64,000 nt of DNA, from assembly GCF_003362755.1 (NCBI RefSeq), contig NZ_QKRA01000001.1, positions 372,001 to 436,000 on the forward strand. Reading direction: 5' to 3'. The DNA is from Marinomonas piezotolerans. GTDB lineage: Bacteria > Pseudomonadota > Gammaproteobacteria > Pseudomonadales > Marinomonadaceae. Numbering within the stretch: position 1 is the stretch's first letter; each line of letters opens with the position of its first letter. A program made the translations under genes and the position numbers. The notes under the pieces were generated by a model. It ran no database searches. It was given only the letters and a program-made list of their open reading frames with translations, and was not told where the DNA came from. Positions 30,125 to 38,040 of the stretch are shown here, one piece after another.

Positions 30125-31444
30125 ATGAAAGTGCACTTGCCATCCTACTTAAACAAAATATGTTTCTTTCTATTAACATTCTCCTTCGTTCTAGGTAGCG
30201 CGACCAGTTGGGCATTTAGTGTCGATGACCTGATTGACTGTTTAGAAAATGATTCTTGCCTTGAAGATATTGATGTCAGCGTAGATGACATCAACTTGGA
30301 CGATCTTGATATCGATATTTCGTTACCTGAGCTCCCCATTCTGACTAACCCACAGGAGTTGCAATCTCAATTCGAACTGACTTTGAATAGTTATAAGGAC
30401 CAATTAGAAACTCTAAAAAATACCTATACTGGGCAAGCCTTGGACGTTGCTATTGCAAAATTAGACAACGACTTCCAAGTATTGATGAGTACTCAAGTTA
30501 ACCAAGCAGCAGATGCTTTTGCCGATAAAGAGAACGAAGCGTCGCGCACTCAGGACGAGCTGATTGTTACTTATGAAGAGCAATTACTGGCGGTCCAAAC
30601 AGAGCAGGTGAGTATTGAGCGCAAACTGAAAGCCGCTCAAGTTCAAGCTAACCAAATTCTCTTGAGCTCACTTGATCGCATGCGAGCTTATGAAGTGCAG
30701 GTAGAACAGAAGCTGCGGCATGAGTACAAAAAGTTGGTTAGAGAAAGCCAAACGGAAATTCAATCTATTATCGTCTTATCTGATTTTTCTCGGAATCTGG
30801 AAGAGCCAATGGTATTTGAGCCACCTAAGAAAATTGCAGAAGCGCCTCAGTCTTCCTTGAGTTTTGGCGTATACGCCGATGATAATGGTCAACAGGCAAT
30901 TCCATTACAGTATGCCTTTAACTCTTGGTTAAGAGCTGGTGTGACTTTACCAATACAGCAAGACGAAGCGGATGGAATGGGGCGATTGGGGCTCTATCAT
31001 CGTGGTACCTGGTTAGACCTTATTGAAGTGTATGGTTTGCAGTCTTTCGATGATTCTCAGCAACACGCCTTAGGGATACAGTTTAGAGAAAAGGTGGCAG
31101 CTTTGTCCCTTGGCATAGACTTGCAACAGGGAAAAGTCGGTGAGCCGCTGCATTATAATAAGCTCTATGTTAGTACAGGCTTGGTCGGCCGAAGTTCTGG
31201 CATTCGGTTAGGCTATCACAGGCTCAAATACCAAAGAGATGAATTGCAAAGTCATTTAGATTCCGATTACTTCGAGCTCGCATTACAAAAACAAGTAAGA
31301 CCATTCAATAACTTGCCAATTCCTATAACCTTTGCTCTTTCGGTATTTTCTCCAGAAAACAATCGTTTTAGTCTAGATGGTCAATCGTCAAACATTGATG
31401 GAGAAGGCTGGCGCCTTCGCTTTGGTCTTACATCACGTTTCTAA
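30125..31444 (+). CDS. Unrecognised exported protein: acidic head, coiled coil and C-terminal beta-barrel-like domain
   Basis: No family is recognised. From ATG 30125 (439 residues) there is a signal peptide (about 1-31, ending TSWAF). A strongly acidic head of about 40 residues has two cysteines (CLENDSC) and repeated DID/DDL steps. A long coiled coil (about 65-220, rich in Glu, Gln, Lys) follows. The C-terminal region of about 190 residues has alternating hydrophobic strands (SLSFGVYADDN, WLRAGVTLPI, LYVSTGLV, GIRLGYHRL) and ends in aromatic SRF, the usual outer-membrane barrel signature. It may be a barrel-anchored surface or periplasm-spanning coiled coil. GTG 30131, six bases after AAGGA, is an equally good start. 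Confidence 0.7.
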   Translation: MKVHLPSYLNKICFFLLTFSFVLGSATSWAFSVDDLIDCLENDSCLEDIDVSVDDINLDDLDIDISLPELPILTNPQELQSQFELTLNSYKDQLETLKNTYTGQALDVAIAKLDNDFQVLMSTQVNQAADAFADKENEASRTQDELIVTYEEQLLAVQTEQVSIERKLKAAQVQANQILLSSLDRMRAYEVQVEQKLRHEYKKLVRESQTEIQSIIVLSDFSRNLEEPMVFEPPKKIAEAPQSSLSFGVYADDNGQQAIPLQYAFNSWLRAGVTLPIQQDEADGMGRLGLYHRGTWLDLIEVYGLQSFDDSQQHALGIQFREKVAALSLGIDLQQGKVGEPLHYNKLYVSTGLVGRSSGIRLGYHRLKYQRDELQSHLDSDYFELALQKQVRPFNNLPIPITFALSVFSPENNRFSLDGQSSNIDGEGWRLRFGLTSRF

Positions 31445-31512
31445 ATTGTTTGAACCGATATCCACAATTGGTTTATTAAGCTATGAGTGAGTCAGTGTAT
31501 GAGGGCGGAAAT

Positions 31513-31711
31513 ATGAAGATTAACCGTTTGATAACGAACTTATGTTAGAACAATCTAGATTGAAGACGTTAATAGCGTCATGCAAAAGGCTGAGGAACTT
31601 GGGTACCCGATACTTAAACCACCTCAACTAACTTTCTATGGTCAAAACCGAATGTTGCTTAAAGCGCCAGAGGGTACCGTTTGTGATGTATCGTCACCTG
31701 TATCAGTATAA
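31513..31711 (+). pseudogene. Remnant of a VOC (glyoxalase/bleomycin-resistance) family gene
   Basis: The start ATG 31513 gives MKINRLITNLC and then a stop at 31546-31548. After a frame change, translation from about 31563 gives IEDVNSVMQKAEELGYPIL and ends KAPEGTVCDVSSPVSV at the stop 31709-31711. These are the N-terminal and C-terminal ends of a VOC-type protein (normally about 115-130 residues) with the middle missing, so a deletion of roughly 150-180 bases is inferred. The gene cannot make a working protein. It stands beside a second broken gene (LysR). Confidence 0.75.
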
Positions 31712-31804
31712 ATAAGCGTATCTTCCACGACGGGTTGTTCGATTAAATAGACATGCTTTCCAATAGGTTGACGGAAGGGAAATTGTCAGCGAGTGTCATT
31801 CTTT

Positions 31805-32458
31805 TCAATTGGCTTCGGATAAAATCTCTGAAAGCTTGTTCTTAAGCAGTTCCCTAAAGGCAATAACCGCGGGGCTAACTTGTTTTCTACTCGGGCAGAT
31901 CAAATGGAGTTCAACAGCCGGTGATTGATAGTTGGGTAACAGTTGAACCAGTTGTCCATTATTTAGTTCTGAATGAATATCTATTAAAGAACGGTACGCA
32001 ATGCCTTTTCCAGTCACGGCCCATCGCTTCACAATATCTGTATCATTACTGACCCGATTACTTTCGACTTTAATTTTGTAGGTCTCTGCATGATTTGAGT
32101 ATTCCCATTGGTCAAAAAAGCGACCCGCAAGGCGGTACAGCAAACAATTATGGGTCGATAGTTGCTCTGGCGTAATGGGATTTCCATGTTCCAATATATA
32201 GTCAGGAGAAGCACAAGTGATGCGTTTCATCGTTGCGATATGAAATGACACCATGGATGAATCTTCGGGTATTACGACCCAAGTCCGATGACACAGACAG
32301 TCTGAGTTTTCCCGTCACTTTACCTTGTGTTTGATGAGCAGAGATGCATCCCTGCTCTAGGCTATTTAGCGCCTGACGACAGTGAAACAAAAACTGTTCG
32401 CCTTGTGGGGTGATCCTTAATTGTCTAGTACTTCGAAGAAGCGTTACAGCGATCTGAG
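31805..32458 (-). pseudogene. Remnant of a LysR-family regulator (5' truncated, internal deletion and frame change)
   Basis: Read on the minus strand, 32458-32270 gives the end of the DNA-binding domain and linker (STRQLRITPQGEQFLFHCRQ, GKLRLSVSSDLGRN). A different frame from about 32265 gives the end of the effector domain (PEDSSMVSFHIATMKRITCA, ASPDYILEHGNPITPEQLS) to the stop at 31805. The join falls near 32275, where about 75 residues are absent relative to normal LysR proteins. The first 45 or so residues with the helix-turn-helix recognition helix are also missing. It cannot act as a regulator. The possible former target is the neighbouring VOC remnant or the racemase operon. Confidence 0.85.
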
Positions 32459-32461
32459 TTC

Positions 32462-32500
32462 AACCACGCCTTTCTGTTAACTAAATGGAAAGGCATGGTT
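32462..32500. repeat. Imperfect 13-base inverted repeat at the truncated end of the LysR remnant
   Basis: AACCACGCCTTTC (32462-32474) pairs with GAAAGGCATGGTT (32488-32500) with one mismatch around a 13-base loop. It lies just where the LysR frame loses similarity and 78 bases after the racemase stop (minus strand). There is no T run on either side, so it is a weak terminator candidate or a scar of a rearrangement. Confidence 0.4.
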
Positions 32501-32578
32501 GCAGACGTTTAGGAGGAATGTTTCTTTCTCGCTATTGCTCCACACATTTGATGGGAATGCGGGCATGTGATTCAGTGC

Positions 32579-33289
32579 TCAGCCAAGTACTGAGATCTTC
32601 TCTGTGTGTGGTGGCGCATAGCCCCCTTTGCGTGAGGTTTTGACCCCCAGTCTAATTAGACTTTCACACATAGACACAGCGCAAGTAACGCCATCGAGCA
32701 CTGGGATTTGGTAGTGTTTCGTAAGCTTGTCTGCCAACTCCACCATACCAGCGCAGCCAAGAACGATGGCTTCGGCTCTATCGTCTCTGAGGGCAGCTTC
32801 GATTTCACTGGCGATTTTGTCATAGGCACGAGCGCTTTCGTTTTCCAGCTCTAACACTGGAATATCCGTGGCGCGCACGCGCGCGCATTGGCGCTCAAGT
32901 CCATAGCGTAATAGATTATGTTCAAGGGCGGGTACAGAGCGGCTTAAGGTCGTCACGACGCTAAATTTATTAGAGAGCATAGAGGCGACGCGATAAGCCG
33001 CTTCGCCAATGCCGATCACGGGTTTATCCGTCAGGCAGCGTGCCGCATCCAGCCCTGTATCATCGAAACAAGCGATCACGACCGCATCGTAATCCTCAGC
33101 TTGTTGGATCGCCTTGAGCATTCCAGGCACACACACAGCTTCGTCAAAATAGCCTTCAATGGACGCAGGGCCAAAGTTTGAGGTGAGTGGCACGATCTCC
33201 GTTCCAGGGCTGACAACTTGACGGGCAGCGGCGCAGGCTACTTCTGTCATAGGGGAGGTCGTATTTGGGTTGACGACTAGTATTCGCAT
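32579..33289 (-). CDS. Hydantoin/aspartate-glutamate racemase family protein
   Basis: The 236-residue protein belongs to the Asp/Glu/hydantoin racemase family and looks most like hydantoin racemases. These interconvert D- and L-5-substituted hydantoins by a two-cysteine mechanism without cofactor. The two cysteines are Cys74 in VIACFDDTGLDAAR and Cys179 in IVLGCAGM. MRILVVNPNTT at the start and YDAVVIACFDD are typical. It is the last gene of a six-gene minus-strand unit after a Liv-type importer and overlaps livF by one base. No hydantoinase or carbamoylase is present, so the substrate is inferred only from family. Confidence 0.88.
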   Translation of the reverse strand: MRILVVNPNTTSPMTEVACAAARQVVSPGTEIVPLTSNFGPASIEGYFDEAVCVPGMLKAIQQAEDYDAVVIACFDDTGLDAARCLTDKPVIGIGEAAYRVASMLSNKFSVVTTLSRSVPALEHNLLRYGLERQCARVRATDIPVLELENESARAYDKIASEIEAALRDDRAEAIVLGCAGMVELADKLTKHYQIPVLDGVTCAVSMCESLIRLGVKTSRKGGYAPPHTEKISVLG

Positions 33290-34011
33290 TATAAATCTCC
33301 GCCCAAGTATGCTTCCTTGATGCGCTTATCGTTCATCAGCTCTTTTGAATTTCCTTCTAGCACAATTTCTCCCGTAGATAAGGCATACGTTCGGTGTGAT
33401 ATCGACATGGCCATACGGCTATTTTGTTCCACTAAGAGCACGCTGACTTTCTCATCGCGAGAAATCGCAACAATAGAGCGAGCAATTTCTTGCACCAGTT
33501 TTGGAGCGATCCCCAAGCTTGGTTCGTCTAATAAGAGTATTTTTGGGGCAGCCATAAGGGCGCGACCGATTACCATCATTTGTTGTTCACCACCGGATAG
33601 AGTCCCTGCCTGTTGTGAGTAGCGTTCTTTTAATCGGGGGAAGCGTTCCAGCACACTTTCTAAAGTTTTTGTGATGCCGGCTTTGTCGCTACGAGTAAAA
33701 GCACCCATAAGAAGATTGTCCTTAATGGACATATAAGGAAATACTCGGCGGCCCTCCGGAACCATGGCAATGCCTTGGCCGACAATATCACTGGCAAGGG
33801 TTCCGTCTAGGCGCTTGCCCTTGTAATGGATCGAGCCGGATTTAATTTTTGATAGACCTGTAATGGCGCGCAATATGGAAGATTTACCGGCTCCATTAGC
33901 ACCAATCAAGGCGACTGTTTCACCTTCATGCAAATTCACCGAAACGCCTTTAAGTGCATAAACGTGGTCGTAATACAGTTCGACATTATCTAGTTTTAGA
34001 ATTTCATTCAT
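33289..34011 (-). CDS. Branched-chain amino acid/amide-type ABC transporter ATPase, LivF-like
   Basis: This 240-residue ATPase is one of two nucleotide-binding subunits of a HAAT-family importer. Walker A is GANGAGKSS (about residues 37-45), the signature is TLSGGEQQMM, and Walker B is ILLLDEPSLGIAPKLV. It has the short LivF form. It lies between livG-like and racemase genes, three bases after the first and overlapping the second. The genomic partner suggests that the importer carries a hydantoin, amide or amino-acid-like compound rather than leucine. Confidence 0.94.
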   Translation of the reverse strand: MNEILKLDNVELYYDHVYALKGVSVNLHEGETVALIGANGAGKSSILRAITGLSKIKSGSIHYKGKRLDGTLASDIVGQGIAMVPEGRRVFPYMSIKDNLLMGAFTRSDKAGITKTLESVLERFPRLKERYSQQAGTLSGGEQQMMVIGRALMAAPKILLLDEPSLGIAPKLVQEIARSIVAISRDEKVSVLLVEQNSRMAMSISHRTYALSTGEIVLEGNSKELMNDKRIKEAYLGGDL

Positions 34012-34014
34012 CGC

Positions 34015-34797
34015 TTAAATCCCTACTGCCATATCTTCTGAGCCAAGGTAAGCTTCGATTACACCGGGGTTATTCTGAATTTCTTGTGGCGTACCTTCGG
34101 CAATTTTCTGCCCGAAGTTCAGTACCACGATGCGGTTAGAGATTTTCATGACCGCTGGAATATCGTGCTCCACCAAGAGTACGGTGACTTCACGCTCATC
34201 TCTGAGACGCTGTACCAGTGTGACCAAACGCATGGTTTCATCATGGTTAAGGCCTGCAAAGGGCTCGTCTAAGAGAATGATGGCTGGGTCAGTAGCAAGG
34301 CCAATGGCCATCCCTAGTACACGCAAATGACCTTGTGGCAGATTTGAAGCCAGTTCATTAGCGATATTTTCCAACCCGAGTAGTCCGATGATGCGATCGG
34401 CTGACTCTCCGAAACGCTTTTCGTCGGCTCTAGCTTTTCGTGAGCCAAGGAAAAAGCCCAGTAGAGAGGCTTTAGATTGCAAATGGTGGGAAACAATGAT
34501 GTTCTCGCGAACGGTCATGGACTTAAAAATGGTGGTTTCCTGAAAGGTACGCACTACGCCACGACGAGCTACGGTGTGTGGTGCCAGATTACTAATAATT
34601 TCTCCGCGAAATAGCACCAAGCCGTTGCTGGTTTTTAAAAAGGACGAGATCAACTTAAATAAAGTCGATTTGCCTGCACCATTTGGACCAATGACAGACA
34701 AAATTTCGCCTTTGCGTACGTCAAAGCTTACATCGTTAACGGCGATTAGACCGCCAAAGCGTTTGGTTACGTTACGCACTTCGAGTAAGGGCTTCAT
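34015..34797 (-). CDS. Branched-chain amino acid/amide-type ABC transporter ATPase, LivG-like
   Basis: The 260-residue protein is the second ATPase of the importer. It has Walker A GPNGAGKST (about residues 36-44), the LivG-type segment RTFQETTIFKSMTVRENIIV, a degenerate signature NLPQGHLRVLGMA in place of the canonical LSGGQ, and Walker B IILLDEPFAGLNHDE. LivG proteins commonly carry this altered signature (LPYGQQR-like), so this is not a defect. It starts one base from the livM-like stop and is separated from livF by three bases. Confidence 0.94.
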   Translation of the reverse strand: MKPLLEVRNVTKRFGGLIAVNDVSFDVRKGEILSVIGPNGAGKSTLFKLISSFLKTSNGLVLFRGEIISNLAPHTVARRGVVRTFQETTIFKSMTVRENIIVSHHLQSKASLLGFFLGSRKARADEKRFGESADRIIGLLGLENIANELASNLPQGHLRVLGMAIGLATDPAIILLDEPFAGLNHDETMRLVTLVQRLRDEREVTVLLVEHDIPAVMKISNRIVVLNFGQKIAEGTPQEIQNNPGVIEAYLGSEDMAVGI

Positions 34798-35765
34798 TAT
34801 CGTTTCTCCTTACGGTCAAATAAACTCAGAACGCCGTTCGGCAAGAACAACATCAAGATGATCAATAAGCTTGAGTACACCAGCATTTGGTACTTACCAA
34901 TCGTGAACAGCAAGTCCCAACCAAAGTAGAGCATTAGGGTTCCCAGCATTGGCCCAAAGACGTAACCTAAACCTCCCAAGAAACAATTCAGCATAAAGTT
35001 AATACTGTCCGCGACCTGGAAGGAGGAGGGGTAGATGGATTGGGTAATCGCCACAAAACTTGCTCCGGCAATGCCACCAAAGAAAGATGAGATTGAGTAA
35101 GTCAGCACACGTAAATAAGTTGTGTTGACGCCGATAGAAGAGGCCAACTCTTCATTTTGTTGTAAGGAACGACATAAGTGCCCTAGACGTGAATTGACGA
35201 TGCGATACAACACAGCATAGGCAATGATCATTAAAGTAATGGCCATCATATAGAAGCCAACTTTAGGATTTTCCAAAGTCGAGAAATCTGGAATCAATTT
35301 CAGACCAAAGATTTCTAGCCCACTGGGTAGAGGCAGAGAAGTAATGCCTTTCGCGCCTTGGGTAATAGGCAGAGCTAACGTGGTCAAGCGCATGACTTCC
35401 GTCAACACCAAAGTCACCATGGCAAAGTAGACACCTCGCAAACGCAGGATAGGTAGTCCGATAAAGACGGATAATACAGCGCAGAAAAGTCCTGCAATGG
35501 GTAAGGTTACCCAAAAGTTAAAACCGTACTGGCTAATTAAAATAGCGGAAACATAACCGCCCGCTAACGCAAATGCACCTTGACCGATGTTGATACGACC
35601 AATATAAAAAGTCAGCCAAACCCCTGCCGAAGCAATTGAAAGTAAAGCAACAGAGGTCAATGTGTAATAGAAATCCAAACGTCCTGAGATATTAATCAGC
35701 ATTGGGACGACGGCATAAACAAAGACAAGAAACAATGCAACATAGGCTAAGATTTTTTTATTCAT
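34797..35765 (-). CDS. Branched-chain amino acid/amide-type ABC transporter permease, LivM-like
   Basis: The 322-residue membrane protein has about eight to ten spans and the LivM signature GRINIGQGAFALAGGYVSA near residue 60. The coupling segment with GHLCRSLQQNEELASSIGVN contacts the ATPases. It transfers substrate through the inner membrane together with the LivH-like permease. The gene sits four bases after livH and overlaps the start of livG by one base, so the whole set is one tightly packed operon. Confidence 0.94.
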   Translation of the reverse strand: MNKKILAYVALFLVFVYAVVPMLINISGRLDFYYTLTSVALLSIASAGVWLTFYIGRINIGQGAFALAGGYVSAILISQYGFNFWVTLPIAGLFCAVLSVFIGLPILRLRGVYFAMVTLVLTEVMRLTTLALPITQGAKGITSLPLPSGLEIFGLKLIPDFSTLENPKVGFYMMAITLMIIAYAVLYRIVNSRLGHLCRSLQQNEELASSIGVNTTYLRVLTYSISSFFGGIAGASFVAITQSIYPSSFQVADSINFMLNCFLGGLGYVFGPMLGTLMLYFGWDLLFTIGKYQMLVYSSLLIILMLFLPNGVLSLFDRKEKR

Positions 35766-35769
35766 GCGA

Positions 35770-36639
35770 TTACCCCCAAGGCTTACCCATTAAACCGTGT
35801 GGTCTAATTGCTAAAAAGATCATTAAGGATGCGAAGATCAACAGGTAGGTGATGTCACCGTATTGAGATAACACAGACAAACCGACGCTTTCCATCATAC
35901 CCAGAATAAAGCCTCCAACGATCGCTCCAGGAATGACACCTGCGCCGCCGATCATAATCATAATGAAAGCTTTGGTAGAGGTCGGGCCGCCCATGCCTAG
36001 GTTGATACCAGTGATCGTCACCAGTAAACCGCCCACAACCCCTGCCAACATGGCCCCTAAGGCAAAGCCAATCATTTGGTAGCGGTCTACATTGACGCCC
36101 ATAAGTGTCGCAGCGACTTTATCTTGAGCCAGTGCGCGCATGGCGCGGCCCGCTTTCGAGTAATGCATTAACAGCATGAAGGCGATGATCATTGCGATGG
36201 CAATACAACCAATCACGATGCGGTCGTAAGGCATGATGATGCGGAAATCCCAGTTGAAAACGCCGTCGATAATTTTAGGTACACCACGTTGTTTTTCACC
36301 GAACGCCAGTAGGATGACAGAATCTAAAAAGAAGCCGATGCCTGCGGCAAGTAACATGGTGCTTTCATCCCGTTTGGATTTTTTAATCACTGGGCGAAAG
36401 AGGAATTTTTCGATTAAAGCACCGATCACAGCGAGAGCCATCCCCGATATAATCAGAGCGATAAAAAATGGGATATTAAACTGAGAGACAACGGTATAGG
36501 TAATAAAACCACCCATAACGTACATTTGTCCGTGGGCGAAATTCATCACATTCATCAGTGAGAATATTAGGGTCAACCCCAAGGCAATCAGAGCGTATTG
36601 AGCGCCGAGATATAGCCCGTTAACAATTATTTGTTCCAT
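35770..36639 (-). CDS. Branched-chain amino acid/amide-type ABC transporter permease, LivH-like
   Basis: The 289-residue membrane permease starts MEQIIVNGLYLGAQYALIAL, the typical LivH opening. It contains NVMNFAHGQMYVMGGFI and GRAMRALAQDKVAATLMGVN, the ATPase-contact loop. ATG 36639 is preferred over an upstream frame start at 36660 because AGGA stands seven bases before it on the minus strand. A 213-base gap with a hairpin lies between it and the binding-protein gene, which probably lowers permease expression compared with the binding protein. Confidence 0.94.
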   Translation of the reverse strand: MEQIIVNGLYLGAQYALIALGLTLIFSLMNVMNFAHGQMYVMGGFITYTVVSQFNIPFFIALIISGMALAVIGALIEKFLFRPVIKKSKRDESTMLLAAGIGFFLDSVILLAFGEKQRGVPKIIDGVFNWDFRIIMPYDRIVIGCIAIAMIIAFMLLMHYSKAGRAMRALAQDKVAATLMGVNVDRYQMIGFALGAMLAGVVGGLLVTITGINLGMGGPTSTKAFIMIMIGGAGVIPGAIVGGFILGMMESVGLSVLSQYGDITYLLIFASLMIFLAIRPHGLMGKPWG

Positions 36640-36770
36640 ACATGTTCCTAATGAAAACAAGGAGCATCACCACTCATACCAGTGATTAGATGACGTATTT
36701 CAATCAATGCTCAGTGGGACTTGGAGAATTGAGTGGTCGCATCACTAGGTTGTTTGTGGCAGCAAAAGAA

Positions 36771-36824
36771 GGTGGCTCTAAGCTGACCAAAGCTATGAAG
36801 GATGAAAGCAAATCCAGAGCCACC
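36771..36824 (-). repeat. Intercistronic hairpin between binding-protein gene and livH-like gene
   Basis: GGTGGCTCT (36771-36779) pairs perfectly with AGAGCCACC (36816-36824) around a 36-base loop with an inner AGCT/AGCT pairing. On the minus strand it is followed by TTCTTTTG. Such elements after a solute-binding-protein gene often protect its mRNA or attenuate the permease part. Confidence 0.6.
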
Positions 36825-36852
36825 TATTAACTAAACTCTTTTGTCGAGTGAA

Positions 36853-38040
36853 TTAGTCCACTTGTGCAACAAATAGAGTTTCAAACTTGCCGTCTTTGTA
36901 TACGTTTACAACAAGAGGAACAGACAATTGACGTTTTTGGCCAAACGACGTGTCACCCACGTATTTTAGCTTGGCGTTACCGACCATATATGGGTTTGGT
37001 GCCTCGAAAGTGTCCATTGTTTCTTGGAAATCTTGCACGTCATCTATCGCATCTGGATCTGCTTGTAAGGTCGCGATGATGTACTCAAGGGCGTACACTT
37101 TGGTGTTAGATTCGTCGTTATATTCGCCGTATTTTTTTGTGTAGCGCTTAACGAACTCGCGCATGGTGTCTGAAGCAAGTTCAGGTGTTGAAGCACCGCC
37201 TACAGAGATGAACCCGTTTGCAAGATCACCTGCACCTTCTTTTAACACGTTGGCATCTTGTGCCGTTTCAGTCGAGATCAAGCCAGTGTATCCAAGCTCG
37301 CGAGCTGAACGGATCAACTGAGGGGCGTTAGCAGGGGAAACACCAGATAGCACTAATAAATCAGGACGAGATTTGATAACGGGCAGAATCACTGGCGTAA
37401 AGTCAGTGGTATCTACTTGGTACGTGACATTACTAGACACGACATCTAAGCCCAGTTTTTTCGCGGCTTCTACCCCACCATCGCGTTGGCTTAGTGGGTC
37501 TGATTCGTTGGCAGCAACGAAAGCGACTTTCTTAACGCCTTTATGTTCCATTAAGTATTTGTAGATTGCTGGCCCTGACTGGTAGTTTGCCACCATGCCT
37601 AATACGGCGTTGGAAGCTGGCGCAGTATACAAAGATTTAGGGAAGGCGTAAGGGAAGTACATAATGCCTTTTTGTTCGGCAACAGGGCGTACCGCTGCTG
37701 CTCCGTCGTCGACATTAGGGCCAACTACGTAATGGATGCCTTCTTGAGCCATTTTCTCCATACCAGCAACCGCACGCTTTGGGTCTTTTTGGTCGTCAAA
37801 CGCAACGATTTCAATGTCGTACGTTTTATCACCAATTTTCACGCCGCCGATTTCATTGATCCAGTCGGCGCGTGTTTCCATTGAACGCTGATTAGAAATC
37901 CCCCATGCGGCAGCTGGGCCAGAGGTTACGCCAACGAAACCTATTTTTAATGTTGGATTGTCTGCTAATGCAGGGCCTGATATGGCTATACCTACTAAGC
38001 TGGTTAAAAGGCTTGCTTTAATAAAATGACTCTTCTTCAT
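36853..38040 (-). CDS. Branched-chain amino acid/amide-type periplasmic binding protein (LivK-like)
   Basis: The 395-residue protein has a Sec signal peptide (residues 1-26, ending GPALA) and a type-I periplasmic-binding fold. Evidence includes LKIGFVGVTSGPAAAWGISN, YDIEIVAFDDQKDPKRAV and VVGPNVDDGAAAVRPVAEQ. In HAAT importers this protein picks the ligand. The usual leucine-site residues are not obvious, which fits a different substrate such as an amide or hydantoin. It is the first gene of the operon. The region upstream (38041-38700) carries five GntR-like decamers, two of them within 130 bases of its start. Confidence 0.93.
   Translation of the reverse strand: MKKSHFIKASLLTSLVGIAISGPALADNPTLKIGFVGVTSGPAAAWGISNQRSMETRADWINEIGGVKIGDKTYDIEIVAFDDQKDPKRAVAGMEKMAQEGIHYVVGPNVDDGAAAVRPVAEQKGIMYFPYAFPKSLYTAPASNAVLGMVANYQSGPAIYKYLMEHKGVKKVAFVAANESDPLSQRDGGVEAAKKLGLDVVSSNVTYQVDTTDFTPVILPVIKSRPDLLVLSGVSPANAPQLIRSARELGYTGLISTETAQDANVLKEGAGDLANGFISVGGASTPELASDTMREFVKRYTKKYGEYNDESNTKVYALEYIIATLQADPDAIDDVQDFQETMDTFEAPNPYMVGNAKLKYVGDTSFGQKRQLSVPLVVNVYKDGKFETLFVAQVD

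Noticed and set aside
34015..34797. Degenerate ABC signature in the LivG-like ATPase as a sign of gene decay
   Set aside because: LivG proteins normally have an altered signature, so the gene is judged intact.
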